NCBI RefSeq assembly: GCF_032362555.1
Contig: NC_083507.1
Location: 7,815,001-7,879,000, forward strand
DNA from: Amyelois transitella
Lineage: Eukaryota > Arthropoda > Insecta > Lepidoptera > Pyralidae
Direction of reading: 5' to 3'
DNA: 64,000 nucleotides
The notes under the pieces are model-generated. The model was not told the DNA's origin. It saw only the letters and a list, made by a program, of their open reading frames with translations, and made no database searches. The position numbers and the translations under genes are program-made. Position 1 is the first letter of the stretch. Every line of letters begins with the position of its first letter. Positions 1 through 11,952 of this stretch are shown here, piece after piece.

Positions 1-52
1 ATTATAATTATGGATGTATGCATATGTATGTCTGTAACGTAGGTTATATTAC

Positions 53-190
53 CTCACTCAACCCTATCAAACACTCCTTGTAGTTTTTTAAAGTACAGGG
101 CTCGTATACTGTGGCTTTTTTGTGTTTATAGTTTTGTAGAAGTTCCTTTACTTCTTCGTCCAAGTTTTCAAAATCATGTAAAAACTCCAT
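53..190 (-). CDS. First coding exon of an unidentified gene running off the left edge
   Basis: On the minus strand an ATG at 190 opens 46 codons that end at 53, directly followed by a GTAATA splice donor. The peptide is acidic and Lys/Leu-rich, starting MEFLHDFENLDEEVKELL, and looks helical. It has no signal peptide and I do not recognise the family. The start is the first ATG in the frame and lies just after an AT-rich upstream stretch. The rest of the gene lies outside the window, so the function cannot be judged. A chance ORF is possible, but the clean donor at the end of an open frame argues for a real first exon. Confidence 0.5.
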
Positions 191-494
191 GGTTCCGTTC
201 GTTATTATCAGCAAGTTTTATACTTATAACCAAACCAATAAAAAAGTTATTACTAACTAACGTTTACCAATAAAATAAAGCGAGAGTTATTATTAACATA
301 CTTTTTCAAATCCAAACCAAAATCAAACAAAAGCAAGTAAACGTTAAAATGCTCCAGCTACATAGTATATTTTGATTGATTTGATATTGGTTTATCAACC
401 GATTTGACATTGACAATTTAACCGACGCGACGAAGCAAAGAAAAATTAGTAGACTGGCCACTCAGGCAAAAAGGGGGATAGCTTTGAAGAATAA
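191..494. other. AT-rich spacer, probable upstream region of the 53-190 exon
   Basis: This stretch shows no coding frame and no recognisable RNA gene. It should hold the promoter of the minus-strand gene starting at 190. I see no convincing core promoter element. Confidence 0.3.
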
Positions 495-868
495 TACATA
501 CATACATACATAAAATCACGCCTCTTTCCCGGAGGGGTAGGCAGAGACTACCTATTTCCACTTGCCACGATCTCTGCATACTTACTTCGCTTCATCCACA
601 TTCATAACTCTCTTCATGCAAGCTCGGCGGTTTCGGGTACTTTTGACCTGACCCTTTACCAGGACGTACTTAATTTGATCAAGATACGTTCGTCTAGGTC
701 TTCCCACTGCGAACTTTCCCTCTACACTTTCCTTGTATATCTGCTTAGTCAACCTGTTTTCATTCATCCTTTCCACATGACCGAACCATCTCAACATACC
801 CTATTCTATTCCTGTAACTACATCTTTCACATCCCCTTATCACGCTTTTCCTTATCCGTGAAGCGTTA
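495..868 (-). mobile_element. 3' end fragment of a non-LTR retrotransposon (LINE copy A)
   Basis: The minus strand encodes the C-terminal end of a LINE reverse transcriptase ORF, including [20 protein letters not shown] and a [12 protein letters not shown] block, with several substitutions relative to the copies at 21.2 and 30.6 kb. The right end near 868 is a 5' truncation. The element ends in repeated TATG units (495-515), a short tandem tail instead of poly(A). It is dead: only about 110 codons remain and the frame is broken. Confidence 0.85.
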
Positions 869-1391
869 TTGAAGAATAATGTTTATTCAATTTTTTTACC
901 TATAGCAACACGGGCTAAGAGCGATTCGTAGCCCGTGTTATGGGTAACATACGGACATGACGACGCAAAGAATACGGTTTTTGTCACTTGGCTGCGAAAA
1001 CCTTACACTTAAACAAAGGACATTCTTTTACAGGAAAAAAGACACCTAAAATGCTTCAATCATCTTTTTTTAGTAGAAAGTATATGATTACAATAAATAA
1101 TACAAACGTAATAGATAAATCCATTTTTTATTTTTTATTATTAAATAAATCCATTGTCACATAATGTTACAAAGCAAGAAAGATGGCACTAAAAGAGAGA
1201 GCAAAACAGATTTTAATCTTACATTAGGTAACAGTTATCGTAGTATTACTTAATACAAATTTTAACAAAAATATGGAAGTTAATTGTTTAATTCAGCAAC
1301 TAGATATATATCATAGATATGTTTTCATGATGCACCGGCGTAGACGAAGCGTAGTGGATGGAGGACACTGTATGGACACCGCCCTAACGTC

Positions 1392-4300
1392 TCATTTCTT
1401 GCGATTGCGCTCCATTAGTTTACTCTGGAAAGTTCAAGGCAAGTATTACAGTTATAACAACTAAATGATAACTCTTCTATCGACGAATATTTTATTGTTA
1501 TCTTACTACCTCCTCATCACACTTACTTTAAATGCCGACAATGCATGTTACATGACGTGAAAAGATATGGAATTATATAAAGTCAATTACCTGCTTTGAC
1601 ATATATTGGGTGCATTTGTTTAGCCCTTTTATATATGTCATCTACATTATTTTGTAATGGAATGAATATTGAGTACAAATAATTGGTCATTTCTGTGTAA
1701 TTCATTATTAGCATTTCTTCATTATCTTTAATGTTAATTCGAACTAGAGCAGTAGCAAACGGAAACTACCTATACACTTACATAAATATTATTGTAAATT
1801 TCAGTTACCATCTGATAATCTTTCTTTTTATCCCACGAGAATTTTCATCAATAGAGCGTTAACGATGCATTGTAGTCAAATTGGCACAGGAATGAACTGC
1901 CATTCAAATGATAAATTAAAAGAAAGAAAAATAAAATTAATACTAATACTTTGTCCAATCTTTTATTTTAATTCTGACAGCTCATTTAGTGTTGTGTTAT
2001 TAACTCACTGATGCGATTTTAGCATCAATCTTTGGCGTAAATTTAGGTAACTTTACATTTTACATTGAGTTTTAAGCAATCAAAATCGATTCTGTGATGA
2101 TAAGATTTGTCAAGCGCTAGGAAAAAGTTACGTTCCGTTTTATGTAACTGCTTCTTAATCACAAATTATTAACACTAAAGTAACAGTGTTGGTGATAGGT
2201 GTGATTTTACAATCTGAATATTTCCGCATATTTAAAAGTTGATTTTTATGAAACGTAAAACGTGACTGCAGCGGCAGCTGTCAGAATTAAAATAAACGGT
2301 TGGACAAGGTATGGGTGCTATATGAGAGACTAATGAATTATCCAATTTAATATAGAAATTGCAGGAAATTTCTTTTAAAATCCTTATCTTAAATTGGTTA
2401 TACCCATTGCCTCATTAACAAACTGTCACTCTGTCGACCATAATAGGCTGGATGTCAAAAATACAAAATATCTTCGCAATATTATTAAAATGTATAAGGA
2501 CGTCACTACATCAAAACGGTATCAAATTTCGATAATTAAAATAATTCTTATACATTTATTACCTTAGCCATGCTGAGGCCGATCTCGCTGAGCCGTTTAT
2601 GCTGATAGGTGAGAGGCTCGTGTAGCTTGGCGTCGCCGCGTTTGTAAAAGTCGCTGTAGTCGAGCCGGAACGCCAGCGTCTGCAGCGACACCTCCGCGTG
2701 CAGCGCCAGCTTCAGGATCAGGGTGGTCACGTGGCCCCTGCACACAAACACTCGGCCAATTAGCACCCCGCATCTGGATATATCGCAATACAAAGCATAT
2801 AGGTCGCTGAAGACCAGCCCGAACGCATACCTGTATGTACGAGTCCAAACATTGAGATCAGCTTTTCGACTCGCCAAGAACTGTTGGAAGATTTTCCGTT
2901 TCTCTTTATCTTGGGCTTCATCGGCCGCCGTAAAAGCGTATTCACCTGTTAGAAGAAGTAAAAGTATGATAGGCATATTTTCAATGAGTAATGCACACAC
3001 AACTTCACCATAGTTGTATCCTCATTATCTCGTTCGGGTAAATCAGGTTCTTAACCTGCCACTATTTGAATATCAATATACTTAATAATTCCAACACTAA
3101 GCTATGCCAGCCAGCAGCTGAACGTTGCCTTAAACTCCAGTCGTTTCAAGACTGTTGGATATGTCTATCCCGCAAGGGGAATAGACGTGATTATATATGT
3201 GTATGTACTTTGTGTTACCTCTAGCCAGTCGCTCGGCTTTGGTCTGCTCGATGCGCTCTCTACGTTCGAGCTCAGCGTTGATTCCGTTGTGGAGCGTAGC
3301 TTCGAAACTGCGCAGCGCTAGTGTCTCGTTCAACACGTTGCCCAGGTAAGATTGTAATTCCTGATAACATAAACATAAAAAACATCATCCACTTGGAATG
3401 AGTCCTAGTTGGTACTTTCTGAGAAGTGTCAGCTTGTGACCATGATACTGGAGGAGCAAATACCGGTTTTTTACAGGAAGCGACAGAGTTCTGACATGCA
3501 CAGCAACAGCACGCACGACGCAGTTTTGTATCGCTTTTTATTATGATGTGGAACGGGACAGCGCTAATGTTTAAGCGTTCTCGCGGCTACCATGTTGCAC
3601 CCGAGCACAAGCGAGCGTAGTTGACCTGCGTGGTGTGGTGTATCATGGCGTGCACGGAGTGCTTGTCCAGCGCGCGGTGGTGGAGTCGCAGCAGCGTGTC
3701 GAGGTCGCGGCGCTCGGCGGCGGCGGCGAGCAGCTCCTCCCACGCCGGCTCGGCGCCCACGCAGCTCGCCTCTTGTAGCGCGCCGCAAAGACGTAATGCT
3801 TCGGCGCGGAGGCACGACACGCGACGCATTAGACCCCACACCTCTGGTGACAAACACTTTTGTTTAGGAGATTTAAACGAAGCAACACAGTGTGATAATT
3901 AGATTTGGCGCTCAATTTCACACTTATCAACTTGCGAAATAAACCCTATTTGGAAAATATGACAGTTTGTTTGTATATCTCACCCGGCATATGCTTGAGC
4001 CGCTTGTGCAGTATGGTGTGTTCGCGCCACGCATCATGCAGACTGTACTCTATGCGTTTGACGCGCCACAGCTGCGTGAAGAGAGCGCGGTACCTCGCGG
4101 CGCACGTGGCCGGGAACAGCGTGCCGAGCGGGCCGTCCACGCGGTACTGCAGGGCGAACACGTCCCAACCGCAGTCGTCGCGACCGTCGCCTGTAAAACA
4201 GAAAATCAAGCCTCATGTTATCTTTTCCATTATTCAATCAGGCTGGAACAACGTGCCGAATAGGTCTATTTACGCGGTACCGAAGCGTGAAAACGTTCAA

Positions 4301-7300
4301 ACTGCAATTGCTGTTTGATGAAGAAAATGAAACCTCTTTTCAGTTATTTGATTAAGCAGTATTGTGTCTTTCAGTGAAAGTGATAAAACGACAAAAGCAG
4401 GTTGATACTCTTATACCAACAGGCACACTGGAACATCAGCACATTGCTGAGCGGTACATATGAGTGTTGAAAGTTGGTGGACTTGTTGAAAATAGAAGCA
4501 TTTTTTCTACGAAGAATATCATATTTCGTCATGTCCCTATGGAAACATATATTTATCAACTCAGCCGCCACAAGCGCATTGCCCATATATCAGTCAGAAG
4601 AGAATCAATGAAAAGACGCGGTCTCACAGTTGGGGTAGAGGTTGACGTGCAGGCGCGCCAGCACGTGCGGCGGCTCGAACTGCGCGTTGGTGGCGCGCAC
4701 GGCCGCCTCCAGCGTGCACGACAGGTTGTGCACGTACAGCGACGACGCCGGCTTGCTCAGCTCCTCTCTGGGGGAACACATACACAGGTGTACGGCGCTT
4801 CTTCTTCTTCAGCATAGTTTCGCCCATCATTCCATCATTAAGGCAAACAGCTGAACATGGCATATGAGTATTTTCAAGCCTGTTGGCTTTGTCTACCCCG
4901 CAAGGATAATAGACGTGATTATATGAATAAATGAATGAATTTTCGCCCACTGCCTATACCTGACTAAAATATTTTCGCCTAGCTTTATCTTAGGTTTTTC
5001 TGGACAATAGGTTATCTGGACTGGGCATAGTTTTTTATGAAGTCTAACCAATGGCACAGTTGATTAAACTCAAGGTTAATAATAATGCAAGTGACCAAGA
5101 GAGTAGAACAAAACTGTATTTTTTTAACTTAGGTGAAAAGCAATTGTCTTTCGATTTTTTTGGGTCAAGATGTGATCAACTTGGCAAAGAAAAAATTTTG
5201 GAAGAATCAAACCTTTTATGTGCAGCGCGGTGATTCAACAAATGATGATGAGTAGCCAGAGCACCGAATTTCCAGCGTCGACAAAGTAAGTAAACCACGT
5301 TGAAAACTATGGAAAACTCATGAGATGATGCACAAAGTCTTCTTGTGCTAGAAATGACCTCAAAGCGTCCAATAACCGCTGTAAAGCCGTTGCGTGCGCT
5401 CTTTCCAGCTCCGCGCGGAAAAATCCCCCTCCAGCACCGACAATGTAAGTTAACCTAGGTATACTTACTGCAGCAAACTCATGAGATGATGCACGAAGTC
5501 TCCCTGCGCCAGCAACAGATATCTCTTATGAGCAGCCAGATGATCCAACAGATGGTGATGCGTAGTCAAAGCGGCCAGTAACCGCTGTGAAGCCGCCGCG
5601 TGAGCCCCCTCCACCCCCGCGCGCAGCCCCTCCGCCTCCCACCACGCCGGGAGGGAGCCCTCTGAACTTGAAGCGCCAGCAAACTCCGCATTGCTCCCGT
5701 TACCTATAATGACCATAAGTTTTAAGTTTCGTTGATGATGCTAAATACCTACATACATAAAATCACGCCGCTTTACTGGAAGGATAGACAGACTTTTCGT
5801 TGACAATGATAGATAGAAACTAGTCGGTATACTGGAGATTTGAGATGTTTGATTCTCAGCACTTTAGAAAAGGGCCTGCTTATTATCTTTCCCATGGATA
5901 TTGTAAAAGGTGACGAAGGGAAAAGACACATTTGTCTAGTGCAGCTTTTTCCGTAATCCAATAAAGGTTAGGTTCCTCTGCGAAGATTGCAGAGGTCAGA
6001 CGGGAGTCGCTTTAGGTAAAAACAATTCAGGATCATGGTAAAAAGCGCAGCACGAGTTTCTCTCCAGAGACGTGAGGCTATAACCTGGATTTTCGTCAGA
6101 AGGAAGAAGTAGATACTGACTGGAGATGGAGTTGATGAGCGCCTGCAGATGGTGCGCGTGGCCGCCGGGCCCCGGCTCGTCGGCGCAGGCCTCGCGCATG
6201 AACACCACGCTCTTGCCCGTCGCCAGGATCTGAGCCGCTTGCGCTCGCGACATAAACGAAGGCACCATCCATTCTCTAACACATGTTATATATACAATTT
6301 GAATGAAAATGACGAAGGAAGATAGTTTTTATGATTAAAATATTTGATAAAAACAATTATCCTTATTATATTCCTAGAAAAAATGGTTTGATCATTAAAC
6401 GCTAATAATTGAATCTTATCTAGCAATCAAAATATAGATTTCCTTTAGTTAGTTAAACGTTAGTAGTGGATGAACTTATACAGAGTGTAAGCGTAAGCGT
6501 AAAGTGGGCGTTCCAAGCGTTTGCTTTAAGATGTTACACTCAATCTCTTACTGGAAATCTTGTTTTATGTTTGATTGTTGTTGATTTTCGGCTAAAAATA
6601 TTAAGGCTACAAATAGCTATACAAAAACAAAAATTTCAAATGTAGCATACACACCTCACTCTGTACTTGTCGTGCCACATTCTATCAATTGGGACTCCAC
6701 TTCGGCTCTCGATGAAAAACTCGTTGAACGGGTCGTCGATTTCACCTGCACATAAAACATAAGTAAGATCCAAGTCTTAAAAAGTTTCACGCTGGCGCTG
6801 ACTGTCTGGTAAATAAGTTTTTTTTTTTATTAATCAACTTTTTTTCTTAGGACCCTAATTTGAATCCAGTATCGTTCTTAGCGGTTGTTTGTTTCCCGCA
6901 ATACCGGCTGGCCAAAAGTAGAATCGCGCAGATCGCGGTTACCCTTAAGCTCGGCGGGTTTACGCCCGAGCACGCTTTCAGATTATTTAATGGGCGATAG
7001 GGTGGTCTGGACTTCAACCGATTGTTCAGCTTGTCTTACAACCGCGAAAAACGGCGGCGAACAAGGGAAAAACTATTTGTGAATTCTACGCTTTATCGGC
7101 AACACGAGTCAGTCAGACAGAAAAGGGAGAAGGGCGACACTATATAGAATGTACCGTACCGTGCAGCAGCCAGCGCGTCAGCATGAGCAGCAGCGGGTAG
7201 GTGAGCGCGGTCAGCAGGCGGCGCGCCAGGGCGGCCACACGCCCGTCGCCGTGCCGGACGAAACGATGAACGCACGAAGCCAACTCGCCACCTTACAACA

Positions 7301-10300
7301 CGGATTCATTATCTTATTTTTAAGACAGTGATGTTATGTCATAGGCAGATCCCAGATTTGGTGCGTCTCGGTGGTCGAATCGATAAGTTGCCCGGTTAAA
7401 ACGCGTGTTACGCATAAAGGTACCGATTCGAATCCCACCTCGGCCATGACCCATGACTAATTTCGAAGTTTCGTACATTGGTTGGTATGCTACTAATGCT
7501 TTTACGGTGAGGGAAGACATTGCGAGGAAACCTGCACATACAGGCAACTGGATGTGTAACCATAGGATCCAATACGGGTTACATTCCTCTGCAAAAGGTC
7601 AGACGATCGAGTCGAGTCGCTTTGTGTAAAAACCTGACTCACCCAATCCAGGATTAATGGTTAAGGGCTTACCCCAGGCACCTTTCCAGAGTGGTGAGGA
7701 TGCAACCGGGATTATAGCCATGAAGAAGAAGGCAGATTCCAAATTCACTTAAGAGACAAAGTTGCATGATAACAGGCGATCTTTAATTAAGTATACCTTT
7801 CTTATGGTGGGCGGTATGCGCGATGTTGGCCAGCCAGGTGAGGCGATGCAGCGGCTCCTGCGCCCACACACACACCCGCCGCAGAGTCCCGCCGCCGCCG
7901 TCGCCCTCACACGCCTGTGTACACGTGTTTTATTATCAATACAGCAAGTCGCAAAACTATGGAACAAGATAGCACCCTGCAGAATTGCTACTAATAGAAC
8001 TCAACTGACCTGTGATTGTAATAGAGCGACACTGCGGTAATACTCTGTCAATTCGTCACGAATTGATGATACCAATCCTTCTCCCATCAATCCTAAAAAA
8101 TATACAAAATGAAGAGGTGACAAGCTCAGTAATCAAGTTAAATATAAAATCATTTATTCATTTTGCACAACTCTATATAAACTCTAGATAAATTATTGTA
8201 TTGACCCCGTATCTGGCATTCCCCGTCTTGAAGTGTCTAGTTATTGAATGCCACACAAAACATCAAGCATCATCATAGACATAAAAAAGTCAATAACTTG
8301 ATAAACTCATACAGATTTTACAATGTTATAGAATGATTGCCGTGTGGTTCCCGGCACCAAAACAAAAAAGAATAGGAAAATTCCATCTCTTTCCCATGGA
8401 TGTCGTAAAAGGCGAATAAGGGATAGGGTTACAAACTTGGGATTCTTTTTTATGCGATGGGCTAGCAACCTGTCACTATTTGAATCTCAATTCTATCATT
8501 AAGCCAAAAAGCTGAACGTGGTCATTCAGTATTTTCAAGACTGTTGGCTCTGTCTACCCCACAAGGGATATAGACGTGACCATATGTATGTATGTATAGA
8601 ATGATGTTATCATTCTTGCAGGATAAATCATATTCTTATTATTTGTGATCCCTCTCATACATACCTTGCGGCATGAGGCCAGAGTTAGGGTCAATGAACT
8701 CCTTCAGTCTGTCGTGCAGGAAGCCGAGATGCGCGATGCGGGCGTACAGCAGCTGCTGCGGACGGGGCCCCCCGCCCGCGCCCCGCGACCGGACCCCTGT
8801 CGCTGCCAGTACGGCGTCGCGCACGCACGCACGCTCGTTCACGCGGTCTGATGCAATGGTCAAATATTTTCAAGCCATGTTTCAAATTAAGAATTAACAC
8901 TTTTGACCAGGTTTGTCTGCAATAACCTATTCAATTTGTGAATCTGTATTAATTAAGGTTTATTACATTTTATTACAAACTGGCAGTGGATGGCAGCTGC
9001 TATGTCAATGTAGATAGATAGATAAAACTTTTTATTACACCATAACAGTAAAACATACAAAACAGCACAAAAGAGATAAAGATGGTATAAAGGCGGACTT
9101 ATTGCTAATGCAATCTCTTCCAGTCAAACTTTAGGTGGAAGGAAACCCAACAGGAGATTGGCATTGATGCAGAGCAAGATAAATAAATGTTTAAACATAA
9201 TAAAATGTACACAGAATATATATCTGACGGCCTCTGTGGCTCAGCGGTAGTAGGTACGCTTGTCTGTGACACCGGAGGTCCCGGGTTCGAATCCCGGCCA
9301 GGGCATGATGAGAAAAGAACTTTATCTGATTGGCCTGGGTCTTGGATGTTTATTTATTATAAAATATAGTATCGTTGAGTTAGTATCTCGTAATACTAGT
9401 TTCGAACTTACTTCGAGGCTAACTCAATCTGTGTAATTTGTCCCGTATATATTTATAATATATAATATATATATTTATATATATATAATACATACAAATA
9501 CCCACAAATACAGATAAATACATAATAATAACATGTACTTAGGATAAAGTAAAAAGTTGATGAGACTTAATGAGATTTTTAAAACTATAAATAGTCTGGG
9601 CTTTCCTGATATCGACAGGGAGGGTATTCCATAGATGGACTTGGTGTTGAATGTATATGCTTGATGGTGTATTACATGAATATTTACAAATTGGATATAA
9701 AACAAAAACGATTAGATAATAAATATTTTAGAAATATTCATGTTCTTGATAAAATAAGGCATAAGGTGAAGGCCATCTTTCTACAAAGGCTAGTAAAGCA
9801 AAAATAATATTGCAAATACTTACCAGTGGTTTGTAAAGCCATATTACTGTTACTATAAAGGTTATGATTGGATGTCTGCTGTTTGGGAGCATTGCTGCCC
9901 CAGCTTCCGGTGCCGATTGTACATTTGCTTGAACTTGACCCACCAGTTAAGCTAGGATTTGATTTCTAAAACCAGAAGTAGTAACTTTACATATGTGAAT
10001 ATAAATGAGTAAGACTTGGGCAGAGTTAACAACATTTTTTGAAATTATTTTTTTTGCAAAATCTCACCTATAAGCAATTCAATATTTCAAATTCCTATTA
10101 AAGTTCAAATAATTAATTTTCCTTAAAAAAATTCTAACAATAACAAGGATTTATCTAAATTGTAAATAAAAAGTGAAATTGAAATTTTATACAAATGCAG
10201 TTGGTGGAAAGTCAAAACATTAGTACAAAATATAAAATGTTTGAAAAAAAATATAAATGACAACAAAATACTTACGGCAGAAGCAAGATGAGGCACAGGA

Positions 10301-11401
10301 AACAATTGGTAAGTGGATTCTGTATGCTGTGGAGTGTCCGATAGAGCAAGAAGTAAGGCCAACACCGATACTCGCTGCTTCAGGACAAACTACAAATTAT
10401 ATGGTTGATGTTTCATAATCTATCTTAAAAAATAAATTAATCTTTATTTTCTTTCATGTCATGTGTGTACAAGTACTATAAAATAATATTGATGTTGAAA
10501 TAAATGTTAGAGTACACTTTACTCCCAATACAATTTGCTCAACAGTAAGCTTCCTACAACTGCCTATTAAATGCACATTATAAAACAAAATGAAACAAGC
10601 ACAGGTGCAGTAAACAATGAAATGACATGAACAAGATGTCAAACTGTGGGGTTATTTGTCGCATTTGCATCAACAGATCAACACCCGGGTAATAAACATG
10701 AGAATGAGGAAAAGTTTTATATGGAGAAAATAGAGATATAACTCTCCAAAAGCATGAATTGCTTACTTTTGGCTCTAAATTCTTGCAATATTGAAATACA
10801 CTACTTACACTAGCAGAAAAAAACTTATCAAAAACTTACAGATTTCTTCAGTTTTACATAACATTCATTGAACTTATCAACATCTTTTGCTGATATGCTA
10901 CTAAGGCGGGACTGAATTTTCTGGCAAAGTAATCGTTCATCTTGAACTGTACGGTTTTTTTCATCAGTGGAAGATAGATAAGACACTGCCAGTTCATAAG
11001 CTCCGTCTAAAAACAAATTTGAATAAGTACACTGAAAGTTGAGAAACCAGTCTGCCAGCAACAAAAATTGCAATTAGCTAAACAAAACTGAAAGGAAATG
11101 GAAACAATAGCTTCGGTAATTAGACCAATGATCCATGACGAAAATGAACAATGAAAAAAACCTATAATAAATGCTACGTATGAACAATTTAAGAAAAAAA
11201 CCTCTTTTAAATCTAGTCATCAGCTCTCGAAAACATTCTTGTATAAAATTCATAATAATTTACGTAGAAATAATAAAATATATACGTGATGGACTTCTAA
11301 ATTGACAGTAATTTTAAAATTGGAATCTTACCTGGATCTGACGACAAACTTGCGCATAATTTATGAAGTTGTGCTGCGAGATTACTGGAAGGTATATCCA
11401 T
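1392..11401 (-). CDS. TUBGCP3: Gamma-tubulin complex component 3 (GCP3/Dgrip91 orthologue), complete
   Basis: This is a core subunit of the gamma-tubulin complex that nucleates microtubules at centrosomes and spindles. I rebuilt 18 coding exons: 11332-11401, 10840-11006, 10276-10389, 9824-9965, 8665-8847, 8010-8092, 7797-7914, 7160-7291, 6655-6745, 6121-6275, 5469-5703, 4628-4767, 3984-4190, 3626-3843, 3219-3360, 2831-2945, 2563-2737 and 1392-1424. All phases agree, giving 2520 nt and 839 aa (family about 900). Diagnostic blocks are WLLHGEIDDPFNEFF, the KRYLLLAQGDFVHHLM motif that ends the N-terminal GCP domain (near residue 490), CGWDVFALQYRVDGPLGTLFP at the start of the C-terminal gamma-tubulin-binding domain (near 550) and TLAFRLDYSDFYKR close to the end. 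The last exon encodes only SKLMERNRKK and a stop. The start is the first ATG in the 5' exon. Exons 5, 7, 8 and 10-14 are very GC-rich, unlike their introns. Exon boundaries rest on splice consensus and frame only. Confidence 0.93.
3040..3215 (+). repeat. Interspersed repeat, family 'ATAGACGTGATTATA' (copy in GCP3 intron 15)
   Basis: The stretch from the AACCTGCCACTATTTGAAT block to the GCAAGGGGAATAGACGTGAT block and the TATG-like tail matches copies at 4.84, 8.35, 23.4, 42.3 and 62.8 kb. It has no coding capacity. The tail resembles that of the LINE in this window, so it may be a SINE mobilised by it; this is inferred. Confidence 0.7.
4838..4938 (+). repeat. Interspersed repeat, family 'ATAGACGTGATTATA' (partial copy)
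   Basis: The 3' half of the same family, from ATTAAGGCAAACAGCTGAACATGG through CCCCGCAAGGATAATAGACG, lies upstream of GCP3 exon 12. Confidence 0.65.
5965..6110 (+). repeat. Partial SINE-like repeat next to the GCP3 exon 10 donor
   Basis: The blocks GGTTAGGTTCCTCTGCGAAG, CAGACGGGAGTCGCTTTAGG, CAGGATCATGG and CCAGAGACGTGAGG are shared with the longer copies at 7.35, 12.65, 32.6 and 36.4 kb. The copy ends about 10 bp from the exon 10 splice donor at 6120. Confidence 0.65.
7352..7737 (+). repeat. tRNA-like-headed SINE (GCP3 intron 7)
   Basis: The head has GGTGGTCGAATCGATAAG and a box-B-like GATTCGAATCCCACC. The body has GCGAGGAAACCTGCACATAC, the CAGACGATCGAGTCGAGTCG block, CCCAATCCAGGATTAATGG and CCAGAGTGGTGAGGATGCAA. 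The end is GAAGAAGAAGG. At least four other copies lie in this window in both orientations. The tRNA-like head suggests a pol III origin. Confidence 0.75.
8345..8602 (+). repeat. Interspersed repeat, family 'ATAGACGTGATTATA' (most complete copy)
   Basis: It runs from TCCATCTCTTTCCCATGGA through GGCGAATAAGGGATAGGG, the GATGGGCTAGCAACCTGTCA block and CCCCACAAGGGATATAGACG to a TATGTATGTATG tail. It lies in GCP3 intron 5 and is the reference copy for the family in this window. Confidence 0.75.
9224..9460 (+). mobile_element. tRNA-derived SINE (GCP3 intron 4)
   Basis: A tRNA-like head carries an A box (GTGGCTCAGCGGTAG) and a B box (GGGTTCGAATCCCGG) followed by a non-tRNA body ending in GTGTAATTTGTCCCG and an AT-rich microsatellite (9448-9490). 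I recognise the head as one of the common lepidopteran SINE heads. It is not a working tRNA: no cloverleaf acceptor stem closes around it and the sequence continues into a SINE body. Confidence 0.85.
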
Positions 11402-11952
11402 TATATTAAAAATCTTTCGGCCGAAAGAAAATTGGAAGAATGAAGCCTCACTGTTTTCATGAAGCACAAGTCGAATTTAAATTTCAAATCAACGTAATGA
11501 AAGACACATTATAATGAGATTGATAAAATATATAAAATATTCGTCATATCTGTAACTTGTTTAATTGGAAAACCTTAAATTTTTAACCACTAAAATAAAA
11601 TATTTAATAAGCCGCTCCAACTGCAAAACAATTTTCATTTGTTGACATTTATAATATTTATTGACATTGATATTTTGATTTCCAGAGAGTAAAATTTTTT
11701 TAAGGCAAAGATTATTGACTGGAGGAATACGAAATCACTAGTTGAAGTTGATCACTAGCAATGTTTGTGAATGTGATGTGATTTGTCACTATCATTGTCA
11801 TCGTCTTGATTTGATGAGTTTTGTACGACCTGCGTGTATAGTGTTCGTGTTGAAGAGCCGAAATAAAATATAATGTTTCACGTAATAGTTTCCCAATAAA
11901 CACGATAGAGCTTATAATTATATGCTCTGAATGTTTTTAATAGTTCGGCGAT
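11402..11952. promoter_or_regulatory. Shared upstream region of divergent GCP3 and ebi
   Basis: The two start codons point away from each other and are 551 bp apart, so the region must hold both promoters and 5' leaders. It is AT-rich and I see no clear TATA box at a sensible distance. This arrangement suggests a bidirectional promoter; whether the genes are co-regulated is inference. Confidence 0.5.

Noticed and set aside
904-941. Hairpin with 10-bp arms (ACACGGGCT / AGCCCGTGT)
   Set aside because: Short arms and a 13-nt loop; can arise by chance and does not match the near-loopless class.
1273-1464. 63-aa plus-strand gene
   Set aside because: It overlaps the last GCP3 exon on the other strand and has no recognisable features.
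9231-9306. tRNA gene
   Set aside because: A and B boxes are present, but the sequence continues into a SINE body and no acceptor stem or anticodon arm closes properly.
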